A DNA stretch of 29,446 nucleotides from CAZADS01 sp964483985 (GTDB lineage Bacteria > Pseudomonadota > Alphaproteobacteria > Thalassobaculales > Thalassobaculaceae), in NCBI GenBank assembly GCA_964483985.1, contig CAZADS010000062.1, positions 1-29,446 of the forward strand. The letters run 5' to 3'. Position 1 is the first letter of the stretch. Every line of letters begins with the position of its first letter. Below are positions 1 through 8,768 of this stretch, piece after piece. The notes beneath the pieces were generated by a model, which saw only the letters and a program-made list of their open reading frames with translations, was not told the origin of the DNA and did not search any database. The position numbers and the translations under genes were made by a program.

Positions 1-1
1 A

Positions 2-550
2 GTTATCGAAACACATCAAACACTGGCAAAAACTAACGCTAACTTCCTAACGATAATAGCGCCACGGCATCCACATCGAGGTGCCGAGATCGCTTCGTTA
101 GCAAAAGAACAAGGTCTCACCATAGCTAGACGTGCCTCAGGAGAAACCATTACATCAGAAACACAATTATATATTGCAGATACATTTGGTGAGCTTGCTT
201 TATTCTTTGATATTGCTGATGCCGTATTTGTAGCTGGTTCCTTGGTTCCAGTTGGTGGACACAATCCGGTTGAACCAGCTCATTTCGATTGTGCTATTGT
301 TTTTGGCCCTATGATGTCAAAGAATACCGAGATCGCATTGGATATGCTGGCCATTGATGCGGCAATTGAAATTAAATCATCTGACGATCTAGCTCCAACG
401 ATCGCTATGTTGCTTCAAGATAGAATAAAACGAAAAAGTTTAGCCCGCAATGCTCGCCGCTATGTGAGTACCGGGAACAAACTTATAACCACCATCCTAC
501 ATCGCATTTCGCCATTTTTAAACAGTATTGCCAAACGGAGACTGGGATGA
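2..550 (+). CDS. waaA: Kdo transferase WaaA (KdtA), 3' part only
   Basis: The window opens inside this gene; about 182 C-terminal codons are visible in the frame that starts at base 2. The product would transfer Kdo from CMP-Kdo to lipid A precursor at the inner membrane. What shows this is the GT-B C-terminal half: an APRHPHRG stretch, then GSLVPVGGHNPVEPA, the typical nucleotide-sugar binding signature of WaaA. An internal ATG at 242 is not the real start, because the conserved frame runs back without a stop to the window edge. The TGA stop overlaps the ATG of lpxK (ATGA), so the two are translationally coupled, and lipid A genes follow directly. The N-terminal acceptor-binding half lies outside the window. 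Confidence 0.93.
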   Translation, partial: VIETHQTLAKTNANFLTIIAPRHPHRGAEIASLAKEQGLTIARRASGETITSETQLYIADTFGELALFFDIADAVFVAGSLVPVGGHNPVEPAHFDCAIVFGPMMSKNTEIALDMLAIDAAIEIKSSDDLAPTIAMLLQDRIKRKSLARNARRYVSTGNKLITTILHRISPFLNSIAKRRLG

Positions 551-1521
551 AAACTCCTAGCTTCTGGAGTTATGATGGCGTTGTTGCTCGGGCGTTAAAT
601 CCAATCGGTATATTATTTAGTGCCCTCGGAACGTTAAATCGGAAAATCAAAAAACCCTACGACGCGGGAATACCTATCATTTGTATCGGCAATATAGTTG
701 CAGGCGGAGCAGGAAAGACGCCGGTCGCAATCTCTATTGGGACAAAACTAATCAATATGGGTTACCATATTTGTTTTCTTAGTCGGGGTCATGGGGGCCG
801 TTTAAAGGGGCCGATAAAGGTAGATAACGAAAAGCATTGTGCAGAGTTAGTAGGTGACGAAGCACTATTACTTTCTGAAATAGCACCTACTTGGGTTTCA
901 AAAGACCGCCGTCTAGGAGCCGACGCGGCAAAACAGGATGGATTAGACGTGATTATTATGGACGATGGATTTCAAAATCCGCATCCAGAAAAAAAACTTT
1001 CCATATTGGTAGTTGACGCTATTTATGGTTTTGGTAATGAAAGAGTTATGCCGGCGGGGCCGCTTAGAGAAACAATTAAAAGCGGCATGAGTCGAGCCAA
1101 CGCCGTAGTGGTGATGGGTGAAGAGACTTCATCCGCCGCTAAATATTTTCCAAAAACCCTGCCCCTATTCAAAGCCACTATTCAGGCAGATGGCGATTGT
1201 GAATTGCATTCCGATACAAACGTTATAGGGTTTGCTGGAATCGCAAGGCCGGAAAAATTTAGGAAAACGTTAGCTGACTTGCGGTTTAATATTAAAGATT
1301 TTAAGGATTTCGCGGATCATCATCCATATTCTTTGACAGAAATCAAAGAAATACATAAGTGTGCCAAGTCACTAGATGCAACACCTGTAACAACGGCTAA
1401 AGATCATGTTCGCTTACCAAAACATTTTAGGAAGAATATTGTCAGAGTCAACGTTTCAGTTCATTGGAAAAACGAAACCAGTTTGACAAATTTTCTTTAT
1501 GAAACCCTAAAAAATGGTTAA
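547..1521 (+). CDS. lpxK: Tetraacyldisaccharide 4'-kinase LpxK
   Basis: A 324-residue protein, normal length for LpxK, which phosphorylates the 4' position of the lipid A disaccharide at the cytoplasmic face of the inner membrane. The P-loop sits at about residues 53-60 (GGAGKTPV) after the typical ICIGNI strand. The SRGHGG motif follows at about residues 79-84, and further on come GDEALLLS, the DDGFQNP motif and the MPAGPLRE motif, all characteristic of the family. The ATG start overlaps the waaA stop, and the TAA stop lies inside the first codons of the acyltransferase that follows. The three genes therefore form a tight lipid A/Kdo operon. It appears intact. Confidence 0.96.
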   Translation: MKTPSFWSYDGVVARALNPIGILFSALGTLNRKIKKPYDAGIPIICIGNIVAGGAGKTPVAISIGTKLINMGYHICFLSRGHGGRLKGPIKVDNEKHCAELVGDEALLLSEIAPTWVSKDRRLGADAAKQDGLDVIIMDDGFQNPHPEKKLSILVVDAIYGFGNERVMPAGPLRETIKSGMSRANAVVVMGEETSSAAKYFPKTLPLFKATIQADGDCELHSDTNVIGFAGIARPEKFRKTLADLRFNIKDFKDFADHHPYSLTEIKEIHKCAKSLDATPVTTAKDHVRLPKHFRKNIVRVNVSVHWKNETSLTNFLYETLKNG

Positions 1522-2428
1522 ATTCAATCTACGGCGTACTCCAACATCCTGGCAGAAGCGGTTCATAAGCTGGCCGTTATCCGGTGTTGGTGCATGGCTG
1601 GGCATGCGTTTAACGGGTTTATTATCCATCGATACCGCATCTAATTTGGGGGGTGCAATTGCTAGAATAATAGGGCCTCGCCTATCTGTAACGGATCGGG
1701 CACGCCAGAATATTAGGGCCTGTTTTCCCGACTGGGACGAACATAAAATTGAAATGACAATTTGCGATATGTGGGAGAATTTTGGCCGCACCGCAGGTGA
1801 GTATGCACACCTTCAAAACATGGACGTTAGTGGAAGTGATCCTCGCGTCGAGGTAATTGGCGCCGAAAACATCTCACTACTTCGCGATGATGGAGTACCA
1901 GGCATAGTGTTTTCCGCTCATTTAGGAAACTGGGAATTGTTACCAATGTTAGCGGCTCCTAATGGCTTGGAAATGAATTTCGTTTATAGAGCCTTAAACG
2001 CGCCTTTGGCAGAACGCATTTTACGAAAATCATTCGTCTTATTACAAAATCGAATGATTCCAAAAGGCAAAGAAGGTGCTATTCAAATGGCTAAAGTCAT
2101 GCGAAGCGGGGGTCATCTCGCTATCATGATAGACCAAAAGCTTAATGAAGGAATTGAAATACCATTTTTTGGACGTTTAGCAAAAACCGCTCCTGCCCTA
2201 GCTACTTTCGGATTGAAATATCGCTGCCCGGTCATACCGGCACGCGTGGAAAGATAAAAGGGTGCTAATGTCCGTGTGACGTTTTGGCCGCCAATAGAGC
2301 TACCAGATACAGGAGATCAAGAAGCAGATAAAATTGCGTTAATGACTAATGTCAATCACTGGATAGAAGACTGGATTCGTAATACGCCAGAACAATGGCT
2401 ATGGCTTCATCGTCGCTGGGGCAAATAA
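1514..2428 (+). pseudogene. lpxL: Lipid A late acyltransferase (LpxL/HtrB family) with in-frame TAA
   Basis: The first 247 codons encode an LpxL/HtrB-type lysophospholipid acyltransferase. The HX4E catalytic motif is present in FSAHLGNWELL at about residues 134-144, and MIDQKLNEGIEIPFFGR, the usual later motif, is also there. A TAA at 2255-2257 interrupts the gene just after ARVER. The same frame then continues with KGANVRVTFWPPIEL and ends in WLWLHRRWGK before a TAA at 2426-2428, which is exactly the expected C-terminus of the family. Total length with the stop read as one residue is about 304, normal for LpxL. A Leu or Ile codon is usual at the interrupted position, and TTA to TAA is a single change. 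Either a nonsense allele or a sequence error; the catalytic part would still be made. Its start overlaps the end of lpxK. Confidence 0.85.
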
Positions 2429-2441
2429 TATATTTTTAAAT

Positions 2442-3248
2442 CTATTCCATCCTACCAACTAAAAACGCTGGGTCCAAACGCTCTAAGAACCAGTTGATGC
2501 GCCAATCAAGATGGGGGCCGGACGATCTCCCTGTGGAACCTATCTTGCCGATCAATTGGCCTTTCTTCACGTGATCTCCCCGCCGGGTCTGTAATTCTTT
2601 CATATGTAGTAACGCCGAACTAAGGCCATGGCCATGATCCAAAATTAATGTTCCACCACTGTAATAAAGTTCCGTTTCTGCGAGAACTACGATAGCATCA
2701 GCGGGAGAAAAAACCGGCGTTCCCGAAGGCGCAGCTATATCTATTCCATAATGCGGTTGGCGTGGTTCTCCATTGAGAATACGCTGTGATCCATAAACTC
2801 CAGAAATTTTTCCTTTTGCTGGCCAAATAAATCCAGATTTAAAAAAGGGGCGAACCGTGTCCTTCACTCTAAGCCGTTTAATTTCGTCGTTTTCACGCTG
2901 GATGCGGTTTAATAAATGTTTTGGCGGACGAACCATAGCTTTCGGCAAACCGTCAATTCTTTGAACATGATACTTCCGAGATTTTATTTTAAACGATTTC
3001 GTTTCAATCGTTCCATTTGGCCCAACCACCTTTAGAATTGAACTACCATTAGCATCCCGGCCAAATCCAAAAACAAAATCTCCGTGAGCCGAAACCCTGA
3101 CAACCCGTTCATCGAGCATAACGTTACTTCCTGGGGCCGTGGACCCAAAAACTATACCACCCTGAACGAAATATCCTTGCAGATCGGTCGCCGAAAATGC
3201 TCGCGATACACATAAAAAAAATACAAAAACAATTATAAAAAGCTTCAA
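2442..3248 (-). CDS. Secreted M23 (LytM-type) metallopeptidase-like protein
   Basis: A 268-residue protein with a clear N-terminal signal peptide (hydrophobic residues 3-12, likely cleavage after AFSA at residue 20), so it acts in the periplasm or envelope, probably on peptidoglycan or as a septal or envelope regulator. The LytM domain covers roughly residues 140-262: H166-x3-D170 in HYGIDIA, a metal-site region with H215 in LLHM, and GPHLDWRINW at residues 244-253. The usual HxH pair reads H246-L-D248, so the second histidine is an aspartate. The start is a TTG whose last bases overlap the xseA stop (TTGA), pointing to coupled translation. There is no upstream coiled coil of NlpD or EnvC length. 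Confidence 0.85.
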   Translation of the reverse strand: MKLFIIVFVFFLCVSRAFSATDLQGYFVQGGIVFGSTAPGSNVMLDERVVRVSAHGDFVFGFGRDANGSSILKVVGPNGTIETKSFKIKSRKYHVQRIDGLPKAMVRPPKHLLNRIQRENDEIKRLRVKDTVRPFFKSGFIWPAKGKISGVYGSQRILNGEPRQPHYGIDIAAPSGTPVFSPADAIVVLAETELYYSGGTLILDHGHGLSSALLHMKELQTRRGDHVKKGQLIGKIGSTGRSSGPHLDWRINWFLERLDPAFLVGRME

Positions 3249-4780
3249 AATAAAGACTCTTGCTTGGATCCTGACCTGGATGACACCAATTTATCACTTT
3301 GATGCAATTTTGCTTCCATTTTACCGTCCTGAAACTGGAGAGTGACCATTTGCCCAGGTTTAGTTTCAGCTACCTTTACTATTGGATTTCCCATGCTATC
3401 TCGGACTACAACAAAACCACGCTCAAGATTACGATAAAATGAACTACTTTGTAGAAAACGTCCTAGACTATCTATTTTCAATCTCATATCTGAAAAGTTT
3501 CTTATCACTACTTTTTCTAAACTCAATTCGATACGAATAACACTTTTCTCAAGTTCATCTATATGTCGTTCTATGGGTTTAATCTGCAGTCTAATTTGGG
3601 GCCCATTCAACTTGTTCTGCATTCGCTCCATATTATGGATAATTAAAGTTTCAATACGAATTGTTTGATTGGTTAACGAACCTTCCATTTTTTCAAATCG
3701 AACCTCAGGATGAGGCAATCGTTCTGCCATTTTAGCTATCACCAGTAGGCGTACATCTATAATTTTGCCTACGCCTGAGCTAAGTCTCTGATCTAAATAA
3801 TCTACATGCTGAGAGCGCGACTCTATAACGGACGTTGGGTCATCTAATGACCTATTCAGGAGATTAAGCTTAGTTTCTTTAGTTTCTAAAAATTTACCCG
3901 CTGAATGAAAAAGGCGTCGGTCATTATCCTTAACCTTAGAAAGCAAATCCATACGCAACGGCACCGCTAATTCAGCAGCTGCCGTAGGAGTGGGAGCACG
4001 AAGATCCGCAACGAAATCTATCAACGTAACATCTGTTTCGTGGCCAATAGCAGAAATAATCGGGATTTTGCAATTAGCAACCGCTCTTACTACCTTCTCC
4101 TCGTTAAAGGCCCACAGATCTTCGATGCTACCACCCCCACGAGCCACGATTAAAAGATCCGGGCGAGGTATTTTTTCACCTGAAAGAAAATCGAAACCTT
4201 TTATAGCTGCCGCAACTTCGTCCTTAGCTTTTTCCCCCTGAACAAGAACTGGCCAAACCAAAATGTGAAGAGGAAAACGATCCTGAATTCGATGTAGAAT
4301 ATCCTTTAGAACCGCCCCTGTTGGAGATGTGATAACCCCTATTACTAGTGGAAGGAATGGCAAAAGTTGTTTCTTATTCTGATCGAATAATCCTTCTTCA
4401 GAAAGGCGCTTTTTTCGGTCTTCTAAGAGCTTCAACAACGCTCCTTCTCCAGCTAGCTCCATTCTATCTATTCTTATTTGGTACTTTGAACGTCCCGCAT
4501 AGGTCGTGATTTTTCCAGTACAGATAACCTCCATACCTTCTTCAGGTTGGATAGATAAATTTTGTACTGCTCCTTTAAAGCAAATACCATCCAGCACAGC
4601 CTTATCATCCTTTAATGTGAGATAAAGGTGACCGGAAGTGGCAATGGTTGGTCTGGAAATTTCACCCCGAACACGAACATAGTCAAAAGCGGTTTCAACG
4701 GTCTGTTTTATCTGATTGGATAATTCGCTTACCGTAACTTCAGGGAGATTGTCTTTGAATACCGATTGCTGATCCATCAT
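3245..4780 (-). CDS. xseA: Exodeoxyribonuclease VII large subunit XseA
   Basis: A 511-residue XseA, the catalytic large subunit of the single-strand exonuclease that works with XseB in the cytoplasm. The N-terminal OB-fold (about residues 15-110) contains VRGEISRPTIATSGHLYLTL. The catalytic core follows, with ITSPTGAVLKDIL, VARGGGSIEDLWAFNEE and ISAIGHETDVTLIDFVADLRAPTPTAAAE. Then comes a long helical region and a short C-terminal segment (RGFVVVRD). Two adjacent ATGs, at 4780 and 4777, are possible starts. It is transcribed divergently from purD across about 50 bases and leads into the M23 gene with overlapping stop and start. xseB is not in the window. Confidence 0.96.
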   Translation of the reverse strand: MMDQQSVFKDNLPEVTVSELSNQIKQTVETAFDYVRVRGEISRPTIATSGHLYLTLKDDKAVLDGICFKGAVQNLSIQPEEGMEVICTGKITTYAGRSKYQIRIDRMELAGEGALLKLLEDRKKRLSEEGLFDQNKKQLLPFLPLVIGVITSPTGAVLKDILHRIQDRFPLHILVWPVLVQGEKAKDEVAAAIKGFDFLSGEKIPRPDLLIVARGGGSIEDLWAFNEEKVVRAVANCKIPIISAIGHETDVTLIDFVADLRAPTPTAAAELAVPLRMDLLSKVKDNDRRLFHSAGKFLETKETKLNLLNRSLDDPTSVIESRSQHVDYLDQRLSSGVGKIIDVRLLVIAKMAERLPHPEVRFEKMEGSLTNQTIRIETLIIHNMERMQNKLNGPQIRLQIKPIERHIDELEKSVIRIELSLEKVVIRNFSDMRLKIDSLGRFLQSSSFYRNLERGFVVVRDSMGNPIVKVAETKPGQMVTLQFQDGKMEAKLHQSDKLVSSRSGSKQESLF

Positions 4781-4834
4781 TGGTTTAATGTATGCTACAA
4801 GAGAAAGATAAGGAAGTATTAGGAATATATTGTG

Positions 4835-6118
4835 ATGAAAATTCTTGTTATAGGATCAGGAGCAAGGGAACATGCTTTATGCTGGGCAATTAAATCCTCT
4901 CCGCTTTGTGAGAAATTATATTGCGCACCCGGCAATCCTGGCATCGAAGAGGAAGCCATATGCATAGATATTGCGATCACTAATTTACTGGAAATCGTGG
5001 AGTTCTGTGATCATTCCAATATTGATTTTGTCGTGATAGGACCGGAAGCCCCTCTCGTGGATGGTTTAGTAGATAGACTAGATTCGATCGGAGTAAAGGC
5101 GTTCGGACCCAACGCTGCGGCGGCTCGACTCGAGGGCTCCAAAAGTTTTACAAAAGAATTCTGTAATCGCCATTCAATACCCACCGCGAAATTTAAACAA
5201 TTTAACCAATTTGAGGCAGCATTGAATTACGTGCGACAACAGGGAGCCCCAATCGTGATCAAGGCAGATGGCCTTGCAGCGGGCAAAGGCGTAACAGTGG
5301 CTTTGTCCCTTGCAGAAGCTGAGGATGCTTTAATAAATATTTTCAAAAATAAAGTCTTTGGATCAGCGGGAAACGAAGTTGTTATAGAAGAAAGACTCAT
5401 CGGTGAGGAAGCCAGTTTCCACGCACTGATAGACGGGGAAAATATATTACCGCTAGCCGCAGCTCAAGATCATAAACCCGTCGGAGATGGTGACAAAGGG
5501 CCTAATACCGGTGGAATGGGCGCTTATTCTCCACCACCTATTATAGATTCAGAAATGAGAAAGGTCATACTAAACCAATTCATCAAACCCACTGTAGATG
5601 GAATGGCGATGGAGGGAAATGTATTCAAGGGCGTGCTGTATGCTGGTTTGATGGTTACCAAAGATGGCCCCAAATTAATTGAATACAATACAAGATTCGG
5701 AGATCCCGAGTGTCAAGTGATACTGACCCGTCTAAAAAGTGATCTTTTGCCAGCCCTTATAGCTTGCGCTGACGGTGAATTAGCGAATTTTGACTTGCGT
5801 TGGAACGACGCTGCTGCCGTGTGTGTTGTAATGGCAACCAATGGATATCCTGCAGATTACAAAACAGGCTCGTCTATTCGCAATATCCGTGAGGCCGAGA
5901 TAGAGGAAACAGTGAAAATTTTTCATGCTGGAACCCGAAAATCCACCGGGGGAGAAATTGTTTCAAATGGAGGGCGTGTATTAGGAATCACAGCACTCGG
6001 CCCAACCATCGATAAGGCCAGAGACAAGGCGTATCGTGCAGTGCGGTAGGTTGATTGGAAAGACGGTTTCTACAGAACTGACATTGGCTGGCGGGCTCTG
6101 CGGGGGAGTGATGGATAG
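4835..6118 (+). pseudogene. purD: Phosphoribosylamine-glycine ligase PurD with premature TAG near its end
   Basis: PurD (GARS) makes glycinamide ribonucleotide in purine synthesis. The start MKILVIGSGAREHAL at the ATG at 4835 matches the family; a GTG one codon earlier is also possible. The ATP-grasp domain is clear: KADGLAAGKGVTVA, GPNTGGMGAYSPPP and EYNTRFGDPECQVIL. The frame stops at a TAG at 6047-6049 after KAYRAVR. Beyond it the same frame reads VDWKDGFYRTDIGWRAL, the conserved PurD C-terminus, and ends at TAG 6116-6118. The stop removes the last 22 or so residues of a protein otherwise of normal length; AAG to TAG is one possible change. A truncated product may still fold, but loss of this strand in a biosynthetic enzyme is unexpected. 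Sequence error is a real alternative. Confidence 0.85.
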
Positions 6119-6164
6119 TTCAAGAAACTTCTGTTAGTTGATAAATATTACCTCGTGGAGTTAA

Positions 6165-7094
6165 TCATTTAAGCCCAGATCTCCAAACTTGGACTTGATT
6201 GCGACCATTATTTTTAGCTGCATAGAGTGCTCGATCCGCACGGGCTGTAATCTCATCTATTGTTTCATTGGGCACCATCACAGCAATTCCAATTGAAACT
6301 GTTATCGACAATGTTTTATTACCATCAATATTTAGGGGAATCTTATCGATATTTTTTCTGATTCTTTCCATAATGGATTGAACGTCGTCAGACTGCTTCG
6401 ACGGCAAACAAAGTAAGAATTCTTCGCCTCCGAACCGGTAAATTGAGTCATAAGGGCGTAGATTACTAATAAGTATTCGTGTTACTTGTGCTAGTACTTG
6501 ATCACCTATTAAGTGACCATATTTGTCGTTTACGCTTTTGAACCGATCAATGTCTATCAAAGCAATAAAACAAGGCCGTCCAGTTCGAAGCATTCGCTCA
6601 TATTCCTGTTTAAGATCAGCCTTCATGCGTCGTCGATTTTGGGTCCCTGTTAGCGGGTCAAGGTCTGTAAGACTGACCCTAAACGCTTTAATTAAACGAT
6701 TAGCCTGATCGTTAAAATCATCAACCTTTTCCAAGAGCGCGCCATATTCTTCTTCTGGAACACTATTTTCTTGCCATGCTAATCTTGCTAGTATGCCAAC
6801 ATGGGAAAATAATATTTTATGCGCTTTGGCAAGTGAAGCAAAGGCGTCTTGCTTAAACAGCACTAATTCTTTGCGTTTAGAGTACCATTGGGAAAATCGA
6901 GTATCTTCATGCGGATTTTCAGAAATTAAAGCCTCATCGGGAGCAACTTTACATACAGCCGACCTATAAAAACTAGCCAACCATCGTGACGTTTCTTCAA
7001 CGGCTCTGTCCAATTCTTCAACAATCTCCTCTCTATCCGTTCGAGACGCAGAAGCAGTAAATTGGTCATCCAGTTGTGTATGTTTCAATTTCAT
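6165..7094 (-). CDS. Diguanylate cyclase, DgcZ-like, with degenerate CZB-type sensor domain
   Basis: A 309-residue protein with a GGDEF domain at about residues 145-309: DPLTGTQNRRR, then DIDRFKSVNDKYGHLIGD, and an active GGEEF at residues 222-226. The inhibitory I-site RPYD (213-216) lies exactly five residues before it, so product inhibition is expected. The N-terminal 140 residues are helical and align by eye with the chemoreceptor zinc-binding (CZB) region of E. coli DgcZ (YdeH). Of the four zinc ligands of DgcZ, only one histidine (H92 here) seems kept; the other positions read T, T and F. It has no membrane segments, so it is cytoplasmic. It would make c-di-GMP; the signal it senses is unknown and zinc control looks unlikely. 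Confidence 0.88.
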   Translation of the reverse strand: MKLKHTQLDDQFTASASRTDREEIVEELDRAVEETSRWLASFYRSAVCKVAPDEALISENPHEDTRFSQWYSKRKELVLFKQDAFASLAKAHKILFSHVGILARLAWQENSVPEEEYGALLEKVDDFNDQANRLIKAFRVSLTDLDPLTGTQNRRRMKADLKQEYERMLRTGRPCFIALIDIDRFKSVNDKYGHLIGDQVLAQVTRILISNLRPYDSIYRFGGEEFLLCLPSKQSDDVQSIMERIRKNIDKIPLNIDGNKTLSITVSIGIAVMVPNETIDEITARADRALYAAKNNGRNQVQVWRSGLK

Positions 7095-7187
7095 ACCCGA
7101 GCCTTAATCGATAATCTTATCATTTTGCCCAGTTTACCAACATAGTAAATTTAATTTTCAGGCATATTCTATGACTTCCCTAGATAG

Positions 7188-7210
7188 GTAGAAGAAAATA
7201 TTCTTCTTCC
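7188..7210. repeat. Small inverted repeat (hairpin) in the gap
   Basis: AGAAGAA at 7190-7196 and TTCTTCT at 7201-7207 form a perfect 7-bp stem around the loop AATA, with GG/CC able to extend it beyond one mismatch. It lies just after the stop of the DUF3429 gene and before the cyclase gene, both on the minus strand. No T-run follows on either strand, so it is a poor intrinsic terminator; it might be an RNA-processing or attenuation hairpin, or chance. Confidence 0.3.
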
Positions 7211-7223
7211 AATTGCATAGATT

Positions 7224-7673
7224 TTATCCTAACAAAAAACTCCCTAGAGTAGATCCCAGACAAATTAGTACTATCAACGTTAGTGGCTTTCGAAGATTAA
7301 TATACCAGACTGGAATAAGCCCATTTTTAAAAGCCCGTAAATCATAAAAATAAGCAGCTACAAAACCCAACATGAGTAGAAGCAGCGCTAGTTTAGCTAT
7401 CAAGAGAGTCGCTAGCCAAGCAATTAAGGCCGGCGTTACACTCCAGCCATAACTGGTCCAACCAAGCTGGCTTGCGTTCTTTTGAAACTTTATAGTTTTC
7501 ATGGCAATACCCCAGTATATTGCCCCGATGAAAGAGAGAATTATTGCTGAATAATGAAGTATCATATCCAGTATGATCATTCTTTCAACTGGAGAGACAA
7601 TCCAAACTAAAGTACCTGGAATTACAAATGGAGTTAGTCCTAGTACTCCAATGACTTTTGCCGGCGCTGGCAT
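7224..7673 (-). CDS. DUF3429-type integral membrane protein
   Basis: About 149 residues, with four to five hydrophobic helices (starting KVIGVLGLTPFVIPGTLVWI; then HYSAIILSFIGAIYWGIAM; ALIAWLATLLIAKLALLLLM; LTLIVLICLGSTLGSFLL). The pattern with IGAIYWG is typical of the DUF3429 family of small inner-membrane proteins of unknown function. The longer reading would begin at a TTG at 7685; the ATG at 7673 is preferred because GGAG lies four bases in front of it and family members begin close to this point. Its gap to the SDR gene is divergent. No function can be assigned from sequence. Confidence 0.8.
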   Translation of the reverse strand: MPAPAKVIGVLGLTPFVIPGTLVWIVSPVERMIILDMILHYSAIILSFIGAIYWGIAMKTIKFQKNASQLGWTSYGWSVTPALIAWLATLLIAKLALLLLMLGFVAAYFYDLRAFKNGLIPVWYINLRKPLTLIVLICLGSTLGSFLLG

Positions 7674-7716
7674 TTCTCTCCACAAATTTTTATCCTTAAT
7701 ATCTCGGAGTTCTGTT

Positions 7717-7745
7717 TTGATAAATAATAGTCAATTGGCTATATC
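7717..7745 (+). promoter_or_regulatory. Candidate sigma-70 promoter for the SDR gene
   Basis: TTGATA (7717-7722) and TATATC (7740-7745) are separated by exactly 17 bases. They lie in the divergent gap about 75 bases upstream of the SDR start codon. The match is 5/6 and 4/6 to the consensus; this is a motif reading only. Confidence 0.35.
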
Positions 7746-7817
7746 ACTTTGAACGCGCTCTGCCTAAAAGTAAAAATCATCCAACTATTTTGTATTAAAA
7801 ATTTACGGGAGGTCCTG

Positions 7818-8579
7818 ATGATACTTAAAGAACAAGCAGCCATAGTTACAGGTGGCGGAAGTGGGCTAGGGGCAGAAACTGCAAGATTTTTAGCGCAAAA
7901 AGGCGCACGTGTAGCGGTATTCGATATAAATCAAAAACGCGCCAATGCTGTAGCGAAGGAAATCAGCGGAATAGCTGTTCACTGCGATGTGTCAGACGGC
8001 GACTCAGCCGAAGAAGCTGTAAACTATGCGACTGATGCTAACGGGCCGGCTAGAGTACTAGTAAACTGTGCTGGTATTGGGCCCGCTGAGCGCATTGTAA
8101 CCAGGAAGGGACCTATGCCGCTGAATAATTTTCGAAGAGTAATCGAAGTTAACCTTATAGGGACTTTTAATTTAATAAGACTTGCGGCAAACCAGATGGT
8201 CAACCTTGAACCATTGGAGGATAATGAACGTGGAACTGTAATTTCGACTGCTTCAGTCGCTGCTTTTGAAGGCCAGATCGGTCAAGCCGCCTACAGTTCA
8301 TCAAAGGGTGGTATTTCTGCGTTAACGATTGTTTGTGCACGAGAATTTGCCAGGAACGGTATTCGATTTAACACTATTGCCCCAGGATTATTTGCAACTC
8401 CTCTTTTATTAGGCATGCCGGAAGAAGTACAAAGTAATCTAGCCGCCTCTATTCCGTTTCCTTCACGGTTTGGCACACCAGCGGAATATGCAAAGCTTGT
8501 TCTATCGATCATCGATAATATTATGTTAAATGGAGAAACTATACGTTTAGATGGTGCCATTCGAATGCAACCTAAATGA
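7818..8579 (+). CDS. Short-chain dehydrogenase, 3-hydroxyacyl-CoA dehydrogenase type 2 (HSD17B10)-like
   Basis: A 253-residue classical SDR. NAD binding is shown by TGGGSGLG near residue 12, then FDINQKRA and NCAGIGPAERI. The catalytic set is STASVAAFEG (Ser) with YSSSKGG (Tyr-x3-Lys). The sequence around it, including ARNGIRFNTIAPGLFATPLL and PFPSRFGTPAEYAKLV, is typical of the HSD17B10/FadB-like group that oxidises 3-hydroxy-2-methylacyl-CoA or 3-hydroxyacyl-CoA in branched amino-acid or fatty-acid breakdown. The start is the ATG at 7818 because GGGAGGT sits seven bases before it; an in-frame ATG farther upstream has no such site. It precedes mmsA on the same strand, fitting valine/isoleucine or propionate-type catabolism. 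The exact substrate is inferred. Confidence 0.88.
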   Translation: MILKEQAAIVTGGGSGLGAETARFLAQKGARVAVFDINQKRANAVAKEISGIAVHCDVSDGDSAEEAVNYATDANGPARVLVNCAGIGPAERIVTRKGPMPLNNFRRVIEVNLIGTFNLIRLAANQMVNLEPLEDNERGTVISTASVAAFEGQIGQAAYSSSKGGISALTIVCAREFARNGIRFNTIAPGLFATPLLLGMPEEVQSNLAASIPFPSRFGTPAEYAKLVLSIIDNIMLNGETIRLDGAIRMQPK

Positions 8580-8768
8580 AAATTTCCAGAACTGAGAATT
8601 TTACTACCGTTCCATAGGGTATTAAGCGTCCGAGCATTCCATTTTTAAACTCAACTGACTTGTAACAAAATTCTGTTTGATTATGAATTTATAACGGTTC
8701 GCATTTTTCTTTCATCTGCCTCAGAAATAAAGGAACATATTTGTTTAAAGGCATGGGGAGGTTATTTC

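Noticed and set aside
8580..8768. Gap between the SDR gene and mmsA
   Set aside because: No open frame or clear hairpin; only the mmsA ribosome site near its 3' edge.
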